Source of the DNA: Rhizaria sp. SCN 62-66
Lineage: Eukaryota; Rhizaria, unplaced
DNA: 64,000 nucleotides
Direction of reading: 5' to 3'
NCBI GenBank assembly: GCA_001724265.1
Contig: MEDY01000114.1
Coordinates: 1 to 64,000 of the forward strand
Shown here: positions 39,001 to 50,500 of the stretch, one piece after another
Position numbering within the stretch: position 1 is the stretch's first letter
How the letters are laid out: every line of letters begins with the position of its first letter
The notes under the pieces: generated by a model
What the model was told of the DNA's origin: nothing
Seen by the model: only the letters and a program-made list of their open reading frames with translations
Databases searched by the model: none
Program-made: the position numbers and the translations under genes

Positions 39001-42000
39001 CCGCGTGCGCTCGCTCTTGCGCACGCCGCCGGACCGGGGTCTGCCGCGCACATGGCGCTGCTCGCCGCCACTACGAACACAGCAGACGTCGGCGACGACA
39101 ACGGCGAGTTTGGGGGCGCGCGCCAGAGCTCTGACCAAAGCGAGCCTCTCAAGCGTCTTCCCCCGCTGCCGTCGTTCCGGCCTCTGACCGGCGCAGCCGG
39201 CGGCAGCAGCGCGAGCGACACGAGCGCCGCGGCGCTGCTGGGCTTCGCGAGCCCGTTCACGGGCAGCGTAGAGGCGTTCCCGGCCATCCCGCCGTGGATG
39301 TTGCTGCGCTGGGCGCCGCAGCTGCTCGGCCACCTCACCACGCCCTGCGCGCCCCTCGTGCTGCCCGCGCTGCTCTCGCTTGCGCGCGCGTACCCGCAGG
39401 CTCTGCTCGCGCCCTTCAGGGTCTCGCTTGAGCACCGCGCCACGCTCGCTGTGCCCGCACACGCGCGTGCCATTGTGCTGGGACAGACGCCGCTGCCCGC
39501 CACACCGCTGAACCCCGGCAGCAACAGCAACACGAACCTCGCCAACCGCGCAGGGTCAGGCCCATTTGGAGGCTTAACTTTAAACCCGGCCAGTCTTGCG
39601 CTGGTGCCCGGGTTTGCAGAGACGGAGGCCCTTGCGCCCCTGCTGCGGCACCCGCTCGCGGACCGCCTTGCACAGGAGCTATTAGTGCTGCAGGATCCGA
39701 CCGCGCGGCTTAAGGATGCGTGCAGCCATTTTAGCCACACCTTTGTGGCCGCGCTCAATGCGGCCACTGCGGCGGCTAACATGAACTCGAGCAGCGGTAA
39801 GCGCAGTGTCGTGAGCGTGGAGGCTGCTACAGCGGCGGCGGCGTACTGCGCGCTTCAGCCGTTTTACGCGCAGCTCTGGTCTCGCTCAATCCTTCCCCAC
39901 ACCCAGCAGCAGCCCCCGCCTGCGGCGAGCGCCGGCCCGAGCTCAAACTCCAACGCACCAGCAACCATGGCCAAGGAAATTGCAGCAGACCCCAACGCGA
40001 AGTGGAGTGTTCGCAACCGGCTCGACCTGCCGGCGCCATTTGCGCGCTTCGCACGACCACATCTTGAGGCACTGCTTGGTGATCCCGCCAGCGCTAAGTT
40101 TGCAGCGGTCTTTAAGGACAAACAATCCTTAAAGAATTGCTTGTCGGTGATGCGTGTGATTGCGCCATCCGCCTCTGGCGGTGTGCCCACTGTCACCAGC
40201 GTAAGCGACTACTCGCCGTGGCTTGCGCGGTGGCCGAATCACCTCGCGTCCTCGCTGCGCAATTACAACGCGCACACTCTCCGCAACGGCGGCAATGGCT
40301 CTGGCGCGTTCGCTCAGCCCGGTGCACACGGCCACTTTGCGTGGGGCGTGGAGGTGCCTGGCCAGTACGACCACGACCGGTGTCCGTCGCCCGCGGCGCA
40401 CCTCTTCATCACCGGTTTTAGCGCGACTGTGAGCAGCATGATGTCGATGCGCCGCCCGCGCAGGATTGGCATCTTCGTCGACACTGCGCCCACACTGAAT
40501 GCGCTCACAGCGCTTGCCACGCAACAGAGCAGCGCGACCGCCGGTGGCGGCGCTGCGAGCGCGAGCACCGCGGGCGTAAACGCGGCCGCGAGCGGCTCGA
40601 TGTTGATGTTCCTGCTTAAGGCCGGTGAAGACTTGCGGCTCGACGTGCGCGTGCAACAGGCACTGTCCACCGTCGCAGGCGTGCTCGCGGCCAACCCTGC
40701 CACGGCTGCGGTGCCGGGGCTCGCGCTCAAGACGTACGGCGTGTTCCCACTGTCGACCAAGGTCGGCCTCATCCAGTGGCTCTCCGGCACAGTTCCGCTC
40801 AAGGAGCTCGTGCTGGACCGCAAAAACCCCGCGTTCGGCAACGCATTTTACGACGCGGCGTGTCCGCTGCAGACGAAGCTCCCTCCCAAGGCCGCTCAAC
40901 AGCCACAGCAACAGCAGCCTCAACAGCAGCAGCGCGGGCAGCGCGGTGGTGCCGCGGCGCGCGCGCGGGTGGGGGGCCGCGAAGACTATGAGGATGACGA
41001 TGCTGCCGACGCTGGTGTCGGCATCGGCTTGACCACGGCGGGCGTGTTTGATATCGACAAGGCCGCTATCGATATGGGCACTCGCACGCGCGATTTGATC
41101 ATCAGGGTTCACAAGGTGATGCCCGATCTCGGCCCGAACAGGTCTTGGTTCGAAAGCGTTTTACCGCTAGCACTGACCAGCGCCAGCAACAACGCCAATA
41201 GCGGCGGTGGTAGCTCTGCATCTATTGCGAGGACGAGCAGCAAGGCTCGTCAGAAGGCCACCGCGGGCGACGACGATCACAACCATAATGACGGTGACGC
41301 TGCTGACCCGTTCACTGCAGCTGCGACAAGCGCACTTCACAGCGCCGATACAGCGATGACGGAGCTCTACGCGCTGCAGCGGCCCGATAACATGCGGCGC
41401 TGGCTAATGCAGCAGGCTGCCGACAACGCGCGCATGAGCAACACACTACTCGATACACTCTCGCTCGGAGATCCTTACAGTCCCAGTGCGAACAGCCTTA
41501 GCGTCAGCAATAGTGCCCGTGGTGGCGGGGGCGGCGGCGGCGTGGAGCAGTTTATCACGCTGCGCAGCACGCTGGGCCGGTCTTACGCGTCGCTGTCGAT
41601 CGCGAGCTACATCCTTGGTATCGGCGACCGTCACTTGGAGAACATCATGATTGACACAGCTACGGGCCAGGCAGTCGCCATCGACTTCGGCCACGCGTTC
41701 GGCAATGCGACGATCGTGCTGCCGATCCCCGAGCTCGTGCCGTTCCGCTTTACGCGCCAGACGGAGCACATGTGGGCGCCCTACGACTCGAACGCGCTGA
41801 TGCGCGGTGACATGGCACGCGTTCTCTCCGCCATGATCCGCGAAAAGGACGTGCTCATGTCCGTGCTTTCCGTCTTTGTGTCTGACCCGCATAGTGAGTG
41901 GGTTGTTGCAGCGTCCAACGTGCAAAACCAACGCTCCGCACAGGTTGACGAGGAGGGCGATACGGGAGCGAATGCCGCAGTGGCGTGGTGGCCGCGCCGC

Positions 42001-42747
42001 AGGCTCGGGCTTGCCAGGTACGTGATAAAAAATAACTAAATCTATTATATTCCTCTTCTTCTCATGACTCGAATATCGCATTGCACTTTACTTTCTCTGA
42101 ACATACCGCTTTATAAAATATTTTGCAACACACCACGATTGATATGTAACACAACCGCTCACATCCAACTCAACCGCTCTTTCTATGATTTCTCCATTTG
42201 TCCCCTCAGGGCGAAACTCGAAGGCGCTGATCCCGTGTGGATCGTGCGCCACGACATCCAAGACAGCACGCCCTGCCGCCAGTTTACGCCCCACCCCAGC
42301 TACCGTCTCCCGGCCCACGCGATCCCTGCCCTGACGCAGTCCGCCGCACAGTTCGGGCTGCTGCGCTCGGCGGGCGGCGCGGCTGCGAACGCGAACGTGG
42401 CGCTGGGCCCCGAGCTGGCGGTGCGCGGCGTCGTGCGCCTGCTCTCAGCCGCGGCGCATCCGGAGCGGCTCGGCCAGCCGGGCGCATACCTTGCCAGCAC
42501 GGGCCGCAGCGCCGCCGTCCCCGCGGGCGCCACCACGGCCGGCGCGGCCGTCGCAGGCGCGGGCCACACGGCCGGCGCGGGCGACGGAATCCGGTTCGCG
42601 GACCGTGCTGCCGCGGTGATCGACTGGGCCTTCGCGCCGCAACCACCGCGGCTGGGCGTGCGGCAGCAGATTGACGCGCTTGTCAACATGGCCAAGGACA
42701 CACAGGTGCTCGCCAGGGCCTACGCCGGGTGGGCGCCGGCGGCCTAA
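18016..42747 (+). CDS. PRKDC: DNA-dependent protein kinase catalytic subunit (DNA-PKcs), giant form
   Basis: PI3K-related Ser/Thr kinase of non-homologous end joining. Exons 18016-42017 and 42210-42747 join in phase 2 to give about 8,179 residues, roughly twice human DNA-PKcs. The first about 6,000 residues are Ala/Ser-rich helical (HEAT-like) with Asn/Gln/Asp-rich inserts. A FAT-type stretch ending SLARAYPQALLAPFRVSLE is near residue 7,120. Before the kinase come VEVPGQYDHDRCP and MSMRRPRRIGIF, both DNA-PKcs-like. Kinase residues are K7535 in LLKAGEDLRLD, GIGDRHLENIMID (D7871) and IDFGHAFG (D7890), followed by LPIPELVPFRFTRQ. That last block is diagnostic for DNA-PKcs. TRRAP/Tra1 lacks these catalytic motifs. 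The short second exon holds the FATC, ending ARAYAGWAPAA. TAG occurs in frame at codons 153 and 4060. Stop is TAA. The ATG at 18016 is preferred over 17908, which lies in a leader-like stretch. Confidence 0.93.
18472..18474 (+). other. In-frame TAG read as sense (DNA-PKcs, codon 153)
   Basis: Codons run AAG CTG CTC TAG GCC CTG CGC GCC, inside an apparent helix. The same frame then stays open for 3,906 codons. Confidence 0.8.
30193..30195 (+). other. In-frame TAG read as sense (DNA-PKcs, codon 4060)
   Basis: Codons run CCC TCG AGC TAG ACC ACC GTA GCC. The frame continues unbroken for 3,940 codons into the kinase domain. Confidence 0.8.
42018..42209 (+). other. Spliceosomal intron of DNA-PKcs
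   Basis: Donor GCCAG|GTACGT, acceptor TCCCCTCAG|GGCG, 192 nt, AT-rich. AG plus G makes an Arg codon and restores the FATC frame. Confidence 0.85.
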
Positions 42748-42834
42748 GTGAGATGGACTCAGAAGGGAGTGGTATGATATGTTTAAAGATAGTACCGTTC
42801 AATAGTACATCCGAATTTAATAATTGTAGAAAGA

Positions 42835-42840
42835 AATAAA
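42835..42840 (+). promoter_or_regulatory. AATAAA polyadenylation signal for DNA-PKcs
   Basis: Hexamer 88 nt downstream of the TAA, in the AT-rich gap. Confidence 0.5.
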
Positions 42841-42849
42841 CAAGTTTTC

Positions 42850-42855
42850 TTTATT
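42850..42855 (-). promoter_or_regulatory. AATAAA polyadenylation signal for COMMD4 (minus strand)
   Basis: TTTATT on the plus strand, about 100 nt downstream of the COMMD4 stop and facing the DNA-PKcs signal 10 bp away. Confidence 0.45.
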
Positions 42856-42957
42856 ATCGTACTTTTACAAATATACTATCATACTTCAAACATTTTAACA
42901 ACTGAATTGAACATCAAAATACTAAACCCGTACATGCGCAGCGAACACACAGAGCGC

Positions 42958-43918
42958 TTACTCGCGCGCGAGCGCCTGGAGCGCAGCGCGCGCCTGCTTG
43001 AGCTCGCCCAGCAGCACGGCAAACCCCTCTGCGGAGGCCTCGAAGGCGACAGCGCGGCCGCCCTGGCTGAGCCCGCCCGCGCTCTCGCGCCAGCCCTCGA
43101 CGGGCTTGTCCGTGGTGAGCTTGACGCGCACCGAGGGCTCCTCGATCACGGCCGCCTCGGAGCTGCGCAGCGTGTAGTCCACGCGCCACTGCGTCTGCGT
43201 CACGCGCGGTAGCGCCAGCACACGCGCGCGGAAGACGGACTGCAGCTCAGGGTGCGACACGAACCACGTCTTGCACACGGCCTTGCAGATGTCCTGGGGG
43301 ATTGGTTGAGAGACACAGTAATATAGCAGATGTAGAGGAGAAAGCGTTAGATTATAGCTATGTAATAATAGTACAGCGCAATAAGTAGATAAGGCATGCC
43401 TTCGTTCGTTTATCTCCCGTGAAGATATCTCGATATTTAGTTGAATGAGGTTGTTCAGATAAGTTCAGCAACGTACCTGGGGCAGACCAAGCTGCTCGAG
43501 CTCAGCGACGAGGACCTCGGGAGCAACGCTGTGGCGCGTGGCGCTGCTGACAATAAACTGCAGCGCGGCAAGCATGGCCTTGACGTCCTGCGGCGAGAAC
43601 TGCATGCGCGCCGACGTGGTGTACATGTCAATCTTGTCGTACGCAATGCCGAGACCGAGCAGAGAAGAGATGACCTGCTTGGTGATGAGCTTCACGCGCA
43701 CAGAGGACATGCGCGACAGCACGGCAACCTCGGCCAAAAGCCAGTCGGGGCAGTCAAGCTCGCCACAGAAACGGAATTTCTGTCGCAGACGAGAGGTAAA
43801 GCGAGAGGGTGAAGAGCATGGTGAGCAAGCAGAGGTTTGAGAGGAGGGTGGTTGTAAGATCTTAGGATTGATATTACAAGAGATATCGTCGCGGATTTGT
43901 AGATATTAGTCGTACCAT
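42958..43918 (-). CDS. COMMD4: COMM domain-containing protein 4
   Basis: COMMD proteins form the ring-shaped Commander complex with CCDC22/CCDC93, which recycles endosomal cargo. Three exons, 43918-43916, 43779-43477 and 43293-42958, give 213 residues, close to the usual 199. Exon 1 codes only for the initiator Met. Splicing gives M-KFRFCGELDCPDWLLAE, which is the family's N-terminus. The HN domain continues with SSVRVKLITKQVISSLLG and LEQLGLPQ. The C-terminal COMM domain has TQWRVDYTLRSSE, IEEPSVRVKLTT and EGFAVLLGELKQA. All junctions are phase 0. Stop is TAA. It is unusually free of low-complexity inserts for this genome. Confidence 0.92.
43294..43476 (-). other. Spliceosomal intron 2 of COMMD4
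   Basis: Donor CCCCAG|GTACGT, acceptor ATCCCCCAG|GAC, 183 nt, phase 0. Confidence 0.85.
43780..43915 (-). other. Spliceosomal intron 1 of COMMD4, directly after the start codon
   Basis: Donor ACACAATG|GTACGA, acceptor TCTGCGACAG|AAATTC, 136 nt. It separates the ATG from the rest of the coding sequence. Confidence 0.8.
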
Positions 43919-44543
43919 TGTGTGATAAAAGTGCGCTGGGCAGTAAAGGTGCGCAAGGGCAGGATGTTAAGAGTCGGAAAGACAGGGCTACGTAGACTGT
44001 TCCTGTGTGGCAGAGACTGCGACTGGAAATAAGCCGGGGGTGACCTAGACAAGCCAAATTAGTTATACAAATGTAAAGATAGTTAGTTTTTCGTCCCGCA
44101 CTATACATATTCCGCCCACAAATGAATACAATGGACTTTAGTGACCGAGCCCGATGGCACGAATCTCGCTCGACTCAAGTCCCTCTACGCCACCACACAC
44201 AGAGGAGCACCGACGAAGTAATCCTTTTAGTTCGGTTGATGGTCGCTGACTGACCTGATTCAAAATTCGAACTAAATCAAGCTCTCATTATCTCTACCCT
44301 CCGTTAATAGAAACGCTGCTCGTATGTATTAAACTTTGTGACGCTTTAGCAGTAACCTTCCTATTATATATCTCATAACGTGTATATACACTCTTCTCTA
44401 GCACTCCGAGGTCCAGGCCCCAATCAGAGCTGCAGCTGCGAATACCTTTCCTCCCACGAACGCTCTCTCGCTAGCTTCACTCTCCCATCCTTGCGCATCC
44501 CTCTGCCGAGGCATTCCCGCCTCTTCTGTAACGCTTGCTCTTT
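43919..44543. promoter_or_regulatory. Divergent promoter region of COMMD4 and APC8-like gene
   Basis: 625 bp between two start codons. It is AT-rich in the middle, with a C/T-rich stretch (about 44450-44540) just before the plus-strand ATG, as in other leaders here. No RNA gene is recognised. Confidence 0.4.
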
Positions 44544-47500
44544 ATGCGTGCCCCGCCTGCCCCGGCTGCGGTGCCCCGTCGCGGCCGCTCGGCCGCCGCC
44601 GCCGCAGCGGGCGCGAACGCAAACGCGGACGCGGCTGACGCAGACCTCGACCAGCTCCCGCCCCCGTTTGGCCCCAACAACGCCGACGTCGCCGCTGATG
44701 CAGAGTATCAAGAGCAAGAGCTTGAGCAGGGCCAGGAGCAGGAGCAGGACCAAGAGCAGCCTCAGGACGAAGAGGAGGACTACGGCGACGACCCGTTCGG
44801 CCTCGGCATCGCCCCCGACAACAACAACCAGCAGCAGCAACACCAGCAACAGCAGGCTGCCAGCTAGGACGAAGACGAGGACGATGACGGTCCTGCTTAC
44901 ACCAACCCCAACGACGTGACCGACAGCGAGGACCGCGCCGCGCCACTGCCTCGCGCTCCCGCCCGCGGCCGCGCCGCGCCCCGCCCACGGGCCTCCTTCG
45001 GCGCGCTCTCGCCGGTGCCCGCGCCCGCCGTCAGCCCGCGCGGCAACCGCGACCACAGGAACCTCAGCGACCCCAACGCACCGGGGAGCGGCCTCACGCC
45101 CGCTGCCGGTGTGAGCAGTGGGATCTTCACGCCCCCCGGCGCACATGCGGCCACAGCGGGCGTCGGCGCCGCGCTGGGCGGCGTGCGGGGCTTCTCACCC
45201 TTCCCTCAGCAACAACAACAGCAACTCCAGCAGCTCCAGCAACAACACCAGCAGGCGACGGCTAGTGCTGGGCTTGGTGGCCACGGTCAGGCGGCCGCGG
45301 CGTCCGCCTCCGGCTTCGCGACCGTGAGCGCCGCCGGCGTCAGCGCTGCCGCGGGCTCCGGGCGCGAGTTCGCTGTCTACGCCTCCGACAGCCCCGCCCA
45401 CGGTCACCCTGCCCACGGTCACAGTCACTCGGCGTACGGTCGCGCGCGTGCCGGCCCCATAGGTGCCGCAGGCGTACCCGCAGGTTCTGGTGCGATGATG
45501 TTCGCGTCCCCGTCGTCGTCGGTGGCCACGTCGGTCGACCTGAGCCGCATGCAGTCGCCGCCGGAGACCCCCTTAGACGCGCCCGGCGGCTACTTACATT
45601 TCTCCCAACAACAACTGCTGCAGCAGCGACAGCTGCACGCGCCGCTGACGCAGCAGCAGCTGCTGCAGATGCAGTACACGCAGCCACGCGTTCCGGGCCT
45701 CGGCGCGCTGGGCCCTGGGCACGGCGCGCAGGGACTCGACCACAGTTTGCAGCTCAGTATGCAGCAGGCGGGGGGCAGCGAGGCCAAGGAGCACTTACAC
45801 CGGGATCTAAGCGCCTCGTTCTCGTTCGCGGCCGAGACACCGCCACACCCGCCTGCTCCCGCCCACAGCCACTTTTTACAACAACAACTGCAGCAGCAGC
45901 AACAGCAACAGCAGCAGAGGTCCGGCTCGAGTGCGAGCGCTGCAACCCCCGGCGTCAATGTCAATCTCAACTTCAGCACTGCCAGCAGCAGCAGCAGCAG
46001 CTACAGTCTGCGCAGGCAGCAGATGCCCTCCGTGTACGACGTCGTGGCCGCCGCATTCGCGCCGGTCACCTCCCCCGCCTCGTCCTCGGCCTCGGCATCA
46101 GCATCAGCTTCTGGCGCTGGCTCTGGTGCTGGGGCGGCTGCGGCGATGCAGCGTGAGGCCGAGGCTGACGCGGACGCGGCGGCCGAGGCAGCTGCTGCGG
46201 CCGCCGTGGCGCACCATAACCGCGCTCGCAGCCGCTCCTCTGCCCAAGGTCTCTTGGTCGCCCACGGTCACTCGGCTGCCCACGGTCACAGTCCCCGGCC
46301 AGTGACGCCCCCGCTCGGCACCCCGCCCACGGTCCCCGCCGCCGGGGCTGGGGCTGCTCACGGTCACTACTCGGCTCACGGTCACCCTGCCCACGGTCAC
46401 CCGGCGCGGGGCGGGCGCGGCGCCGGCGGCAGCACTCGCCGTGCAGCGAACCCCCATAACAACAGCAACAGCGATGGGTACAATGACCAGCAGCTGTTGT
46501 ACCGCCGCCCGAGCCCGCCCCTCGACAGCGCTGACCGCAACCGCGACCGCAGCCGTGGCCGTGACCGCATGCAGGGTGACCGTGGGCTGGACCGCAGCCG
46601 CAACGTGGCGATGGCGCTCGACGCGAACGACACCGCAGTGGACAGCTCGACCGGCGGCTTCGGCGGCGGCGGCTTCGGCGGTGGCGGCGGCGGGGGGCTG
46701 GGTCGGCTGTCGTTTGGTAGCGACGTGTTCAGCCACAACGGGGACGGCCGCGGCGCGCAGGCACACGGACATGAGGAGGAAGAGGAGGAGGGGGAGGGCG
46801 GCGCGTTTGCCCCCGCTCACGGTCACTCCGCCGGCGCTGCCCACGGTCCCCAGTTCGTCGCTAGATTCACCCCGTCGAGCGGGTTCGCCACTCAGGCACG
46901 CCGCCCTGGCGCCCACGGTCCCTCTGTCGCTGCCCACAGTCACGCTGCGTCGGACCTGTCGCCCGCCACGCCCCCCGCCGTCGCCGCGGCCGCTCACGGT
47001 CACTCTGCTGCTCACGGTCCTCACAGCGCCTACGGTCACGCCCACGGTCGCGGTCCGGGCGCCCACAGCCGCGGCCGGACTGCCGCGGTGCCCGCCAGCG
47101 CCGCCAGCAGCGCGGGCGGCGGCCTTAGCAACCACGGTGGCAGCGCGGCGGTGTACGACAGTCCGGCGCTGTCGCCCGTGGCGCGCCCCCGCCTCTTCAC
47201 TATGGGCAGCAGCGGGTCGTCCTCGGCGGGCTCGGCGGCGTCCCCGGCGGCGGTCACCCCGCCCGTCGCGAGCGCGGCTGCCGCCGCAGCCAACGCGCAT
47301 GACATGAGCGGCGTCAGCTTCGGCGCCGGCAGCGTGCTCGGCAGCGGCGGCTTCAGGCCGTCCCGGCTGCGGCTCTCGCTCGCCGGCGACAGCAGCTTCG
47401 TCAGCAACAACAGCAGCGGCAGCAGTCTCAACTCGAGCGGCGGCCTCAACAACAGCGGAAACACGATCGGCGTCGGCAGCGCCAGCGTCAGCGGGATGGG

Positions 47501-50500
47501 CATGGTGACGCCGTCCGCCCGCCTCGTCACTATGGGCGCGGGCGACTTCCCCCGCCTCGTTGCTATGGAGCCCGGGGACTTGCCGTCGCCCTCGCACCTC
47601 ACCGCGCGCGCCCGCCCGCGCTCACGTCAACAACAACAACCGCAACAAAGCTCTGCTGCTGCTGCTGCTGCTGCTGTTGCTGGTGTCGGCGCAGACGCTG
47701 CATCGCCCCCCTCGCCGTCGATGTCCGGCGGGGGCGTCACGCCGCGCCGCCGCCGGCCTCCCACCGCCACAAACGCCGCCACGAGCGCCGCCGCCAGTGC
47801 CGGGCCTAACGCCGGCGCCAACGCCAGCGCAAATGCACTCGTGAGTGCAAATGCGAATGCGAGCGGGCGGGGCCGGGGGCGCGCGTTCATGTTCGGCGCC
47901 GAAGACACCCCGCAGACCGCGGCTCAGCCGCGCGGCCGCGCCGGGAACGCGGCTGTGCACGTCAACGAGAGTGTGGCTGTGAACGCGCAGCGGCAGCTAA
48001 ACCTGAGCGCGGCGAGTGACGGCAGCAGCGACGGTTACAGCTTCGCCATGGCGACGCCCGTGGCCGCCGCCGCCGTTGCCAGCGCCGCGGCGCAGTCAGC
48101 GAGAGCGGCGCCGGCGACTGGAGCCGGAGCCGGTGGCGCTGCTGCGGCTGCTGCTGCTCACGGCCACTCTGCGGCGGCGTCCCCATCGTTTTCGCACGTG
48201 TTCACGCTCGACTTCGCAGACTCGGCGCCGTCGACCCCCGCGTTCGCCGCGGCCGGCGGTCACGGCGTGGCCGCTGCGGGGGCTGGAGCTGGGGCGGCGA
48301 GAGCTGCCACGACAGCTGCAGTGCCTGCGTCAGGCATCACGCCCTCGAGCAGCAGAGGCAGTGGCAGTGCAGGCGTCGGTGCCAGGGCGAGCGCAGGCAT
48401 GGTTGACTTGCCCCTGCCCACGGTGACGCCGTACCGCCCCTTCAACAGCAACAACACCACGGCCGACTTGGACACAGAGGCCGGCGCAGAGGCGGAGGCA
48501 GATGTTGCGGTTGTGGGTGATGAGGGCGACGGCGGCTTAGCTTCGGTCGTGGCGCTATGTCTGGCGACGCTCGCGGGCCACCACCCGCGCTTCGACCCGT
48601 CTAGGTACCCCCTTAGCGGCGGCGCGGACGCGGGGGCGCCCGAGTACGCGTACACGGCGCAGCAGCAGCGCGCGCACACGCTGGAGCAGCGACGCTCGCT
48701 CAAGCGACAGCTTAAGCAGCAGCTGCGCGAACAGCTTGCGCAGCAGCAGAAAGAACAACAACAGCAGCAGCAGAGTCAGAGTCAGGCTAGCAGTGAGCGC
48801 GAGCTAGAGCTGGAGCTAGAGCAGCAGGTCGAGGCTGAGCTCGCGAGCCAGTGGCCGCAGCAGCTGCAGCAGCTGCAGGAGCAGGAGCAGGACGCCGCAC
48901 ACGAGCAGCAGGAGCGACTGCAGGAGCAGGAGCAGCTGCAAAAGCTGGGGCTCGACCAGCCGGGCGAGGCCGGAGGCTGGTGGCCCTTACACGCGCTCCA
49001 GGAGCACGTAGACCAGCTCGGCTACGCCGACGACGGCGCAGATGACGCGGCTAGACTTCGGCGCGCGCACGCGGTTTCACTGCTGCACTCGGTGATCAAC
49101 AGCCCCCTCGCGCGCGCGCACCGCCGCCACCGCGGCTTCCTGCTCTCGTGGCGCGGCGAGCTCCTCGGGGCCATGGCGGCGCTGCGCGCGCACGGACTCT
49201 CCCGCGCCGCCGCCGCGCTGGCCTCGCTCGTTGCCGACTGCGAGCAGGGTATCGAGCGCTCCTTCGACTGGGTCGGGCCCGCGGACGCCGACTGCGAGCG
49301 GCAGAGTGACTGTGAGCGACAGCTGCTGCAGCAGCGATGGGCGCCCGGGGAGCTGGAGGCATGGGGCGAGAAGGAGCTCGAGGAAGAGACCAAAATCGGT
49401 ACGATTGACTGACATATGCACGACCAAAAACCCCCCTTCATCATGATGTTCAGAATGACTTTCTTGTATTTATTCTGTTTTGATGCAAAAAGTTCTCTCC
49501 CATAAGACTCTTATCTGCCTCTTATTCTCACTATATTTCTCTATGTTGCTGTCTTTTTCTCACTCTTCACAGCGGCCCGCGCCCCGCGCACGTCCCCCGC
49601 GCTGTGCGAGGCGCTGTCTCGGCTTGACTGCGAACCCCGCCGCGCGGCGTGGCTTTTGTCCTCCGCGCTCGCGCACTCGCACAGCCAAACGAACGCACAT
49701 CACGCTAACGCAAACACAAGTGTTGACAGCGCCCACAACGTGAACGGCTTCGCTGGCGGCGAGAGCGAGACGAAGGAGGAGGACTTGGAGGGCGACTCGC
49801 TGGCGGCCTTACTTCGAAGCATCGAGGTGACCGTGGTCGAGGACGAGTCCCTTGCCGAGTCGTCACCGGCCGCGTCTAACAGCGGCGCCGGCAGCAAGTC
49901 GGGCTCACGTGGACTGAAGCGCGGCCGCAACAGCAACGGCAAGGGCAGCAGCAGCGCGAAGGCGAGCACGAGCGGCAGCGGCAGCGGTAGTCCTCTGTAC
50001 GCCTCGCAGTCGCCCTACTCGGACGCCGACGCAGAGCCCGCTGGCGCTCTGACTAGGGACGCCACTGAGGCTGAAACTGAGACTGTGGCTGAGACTGCCG
50101 AGCAGCGTGAGCAGCGTGACACGGAGGCGTTCGTGCTGCTGTTCGCGCAGTTCATGTGCGGCGAGGCCGCGCGGACCAAGGGCGTGCTCACGCAGCTGTC
50201 GCAGAGGGGCGCCGAGGTCCGTACACGATCGATATCCGATATCAACAAACATATTTACCGTCGCTCTGCACGATGACGATTTGAAACCTAAATCTTGATT
50301 ATCGTCGCTGATTTCTTGCTTGTTCTCACCTTTTACATGTTTCTCTTATTCCTATCTTGTTCACTCCCCCTCAGCCGTGGAACCCTGAGTTGCCTAGCCT
50401 GACCCACCGCCTGTGCCTCCTCACCCGCACGTCCCCTTCCGCCCTCACTGAGGACGCCCACTCCAGAGACAGCGGCCTTGACCGTAGCAACAACAGCGGC

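Larger units (their letters stand above)
42748..42957. other. Convergent 3' region of DNA-PKcs and COMMD4
   Basis: Only 210 bp, AT-rich, holding facing polyadenylation signals for both genes. Confidence 0.55.

Noticed and set aside
18016-42747. Tra1/TRRAP as the identity of the giant kinase-like gene
   Set aside because: TRRAP lacks catalytic residues. This protein has intact GDRHLEN and DFG motifs and DNA-PKcs-specific blocks such as LPIPELVPFRFTRQ and VEVPGQYD.
50217-50230. GTACAC at 50221 as the donor of APC8-like intron 2
   Set aside because: It would leave phase 1 and put a TGA four codons into the next exon. GTCCGT at 50217 keeps the frame.
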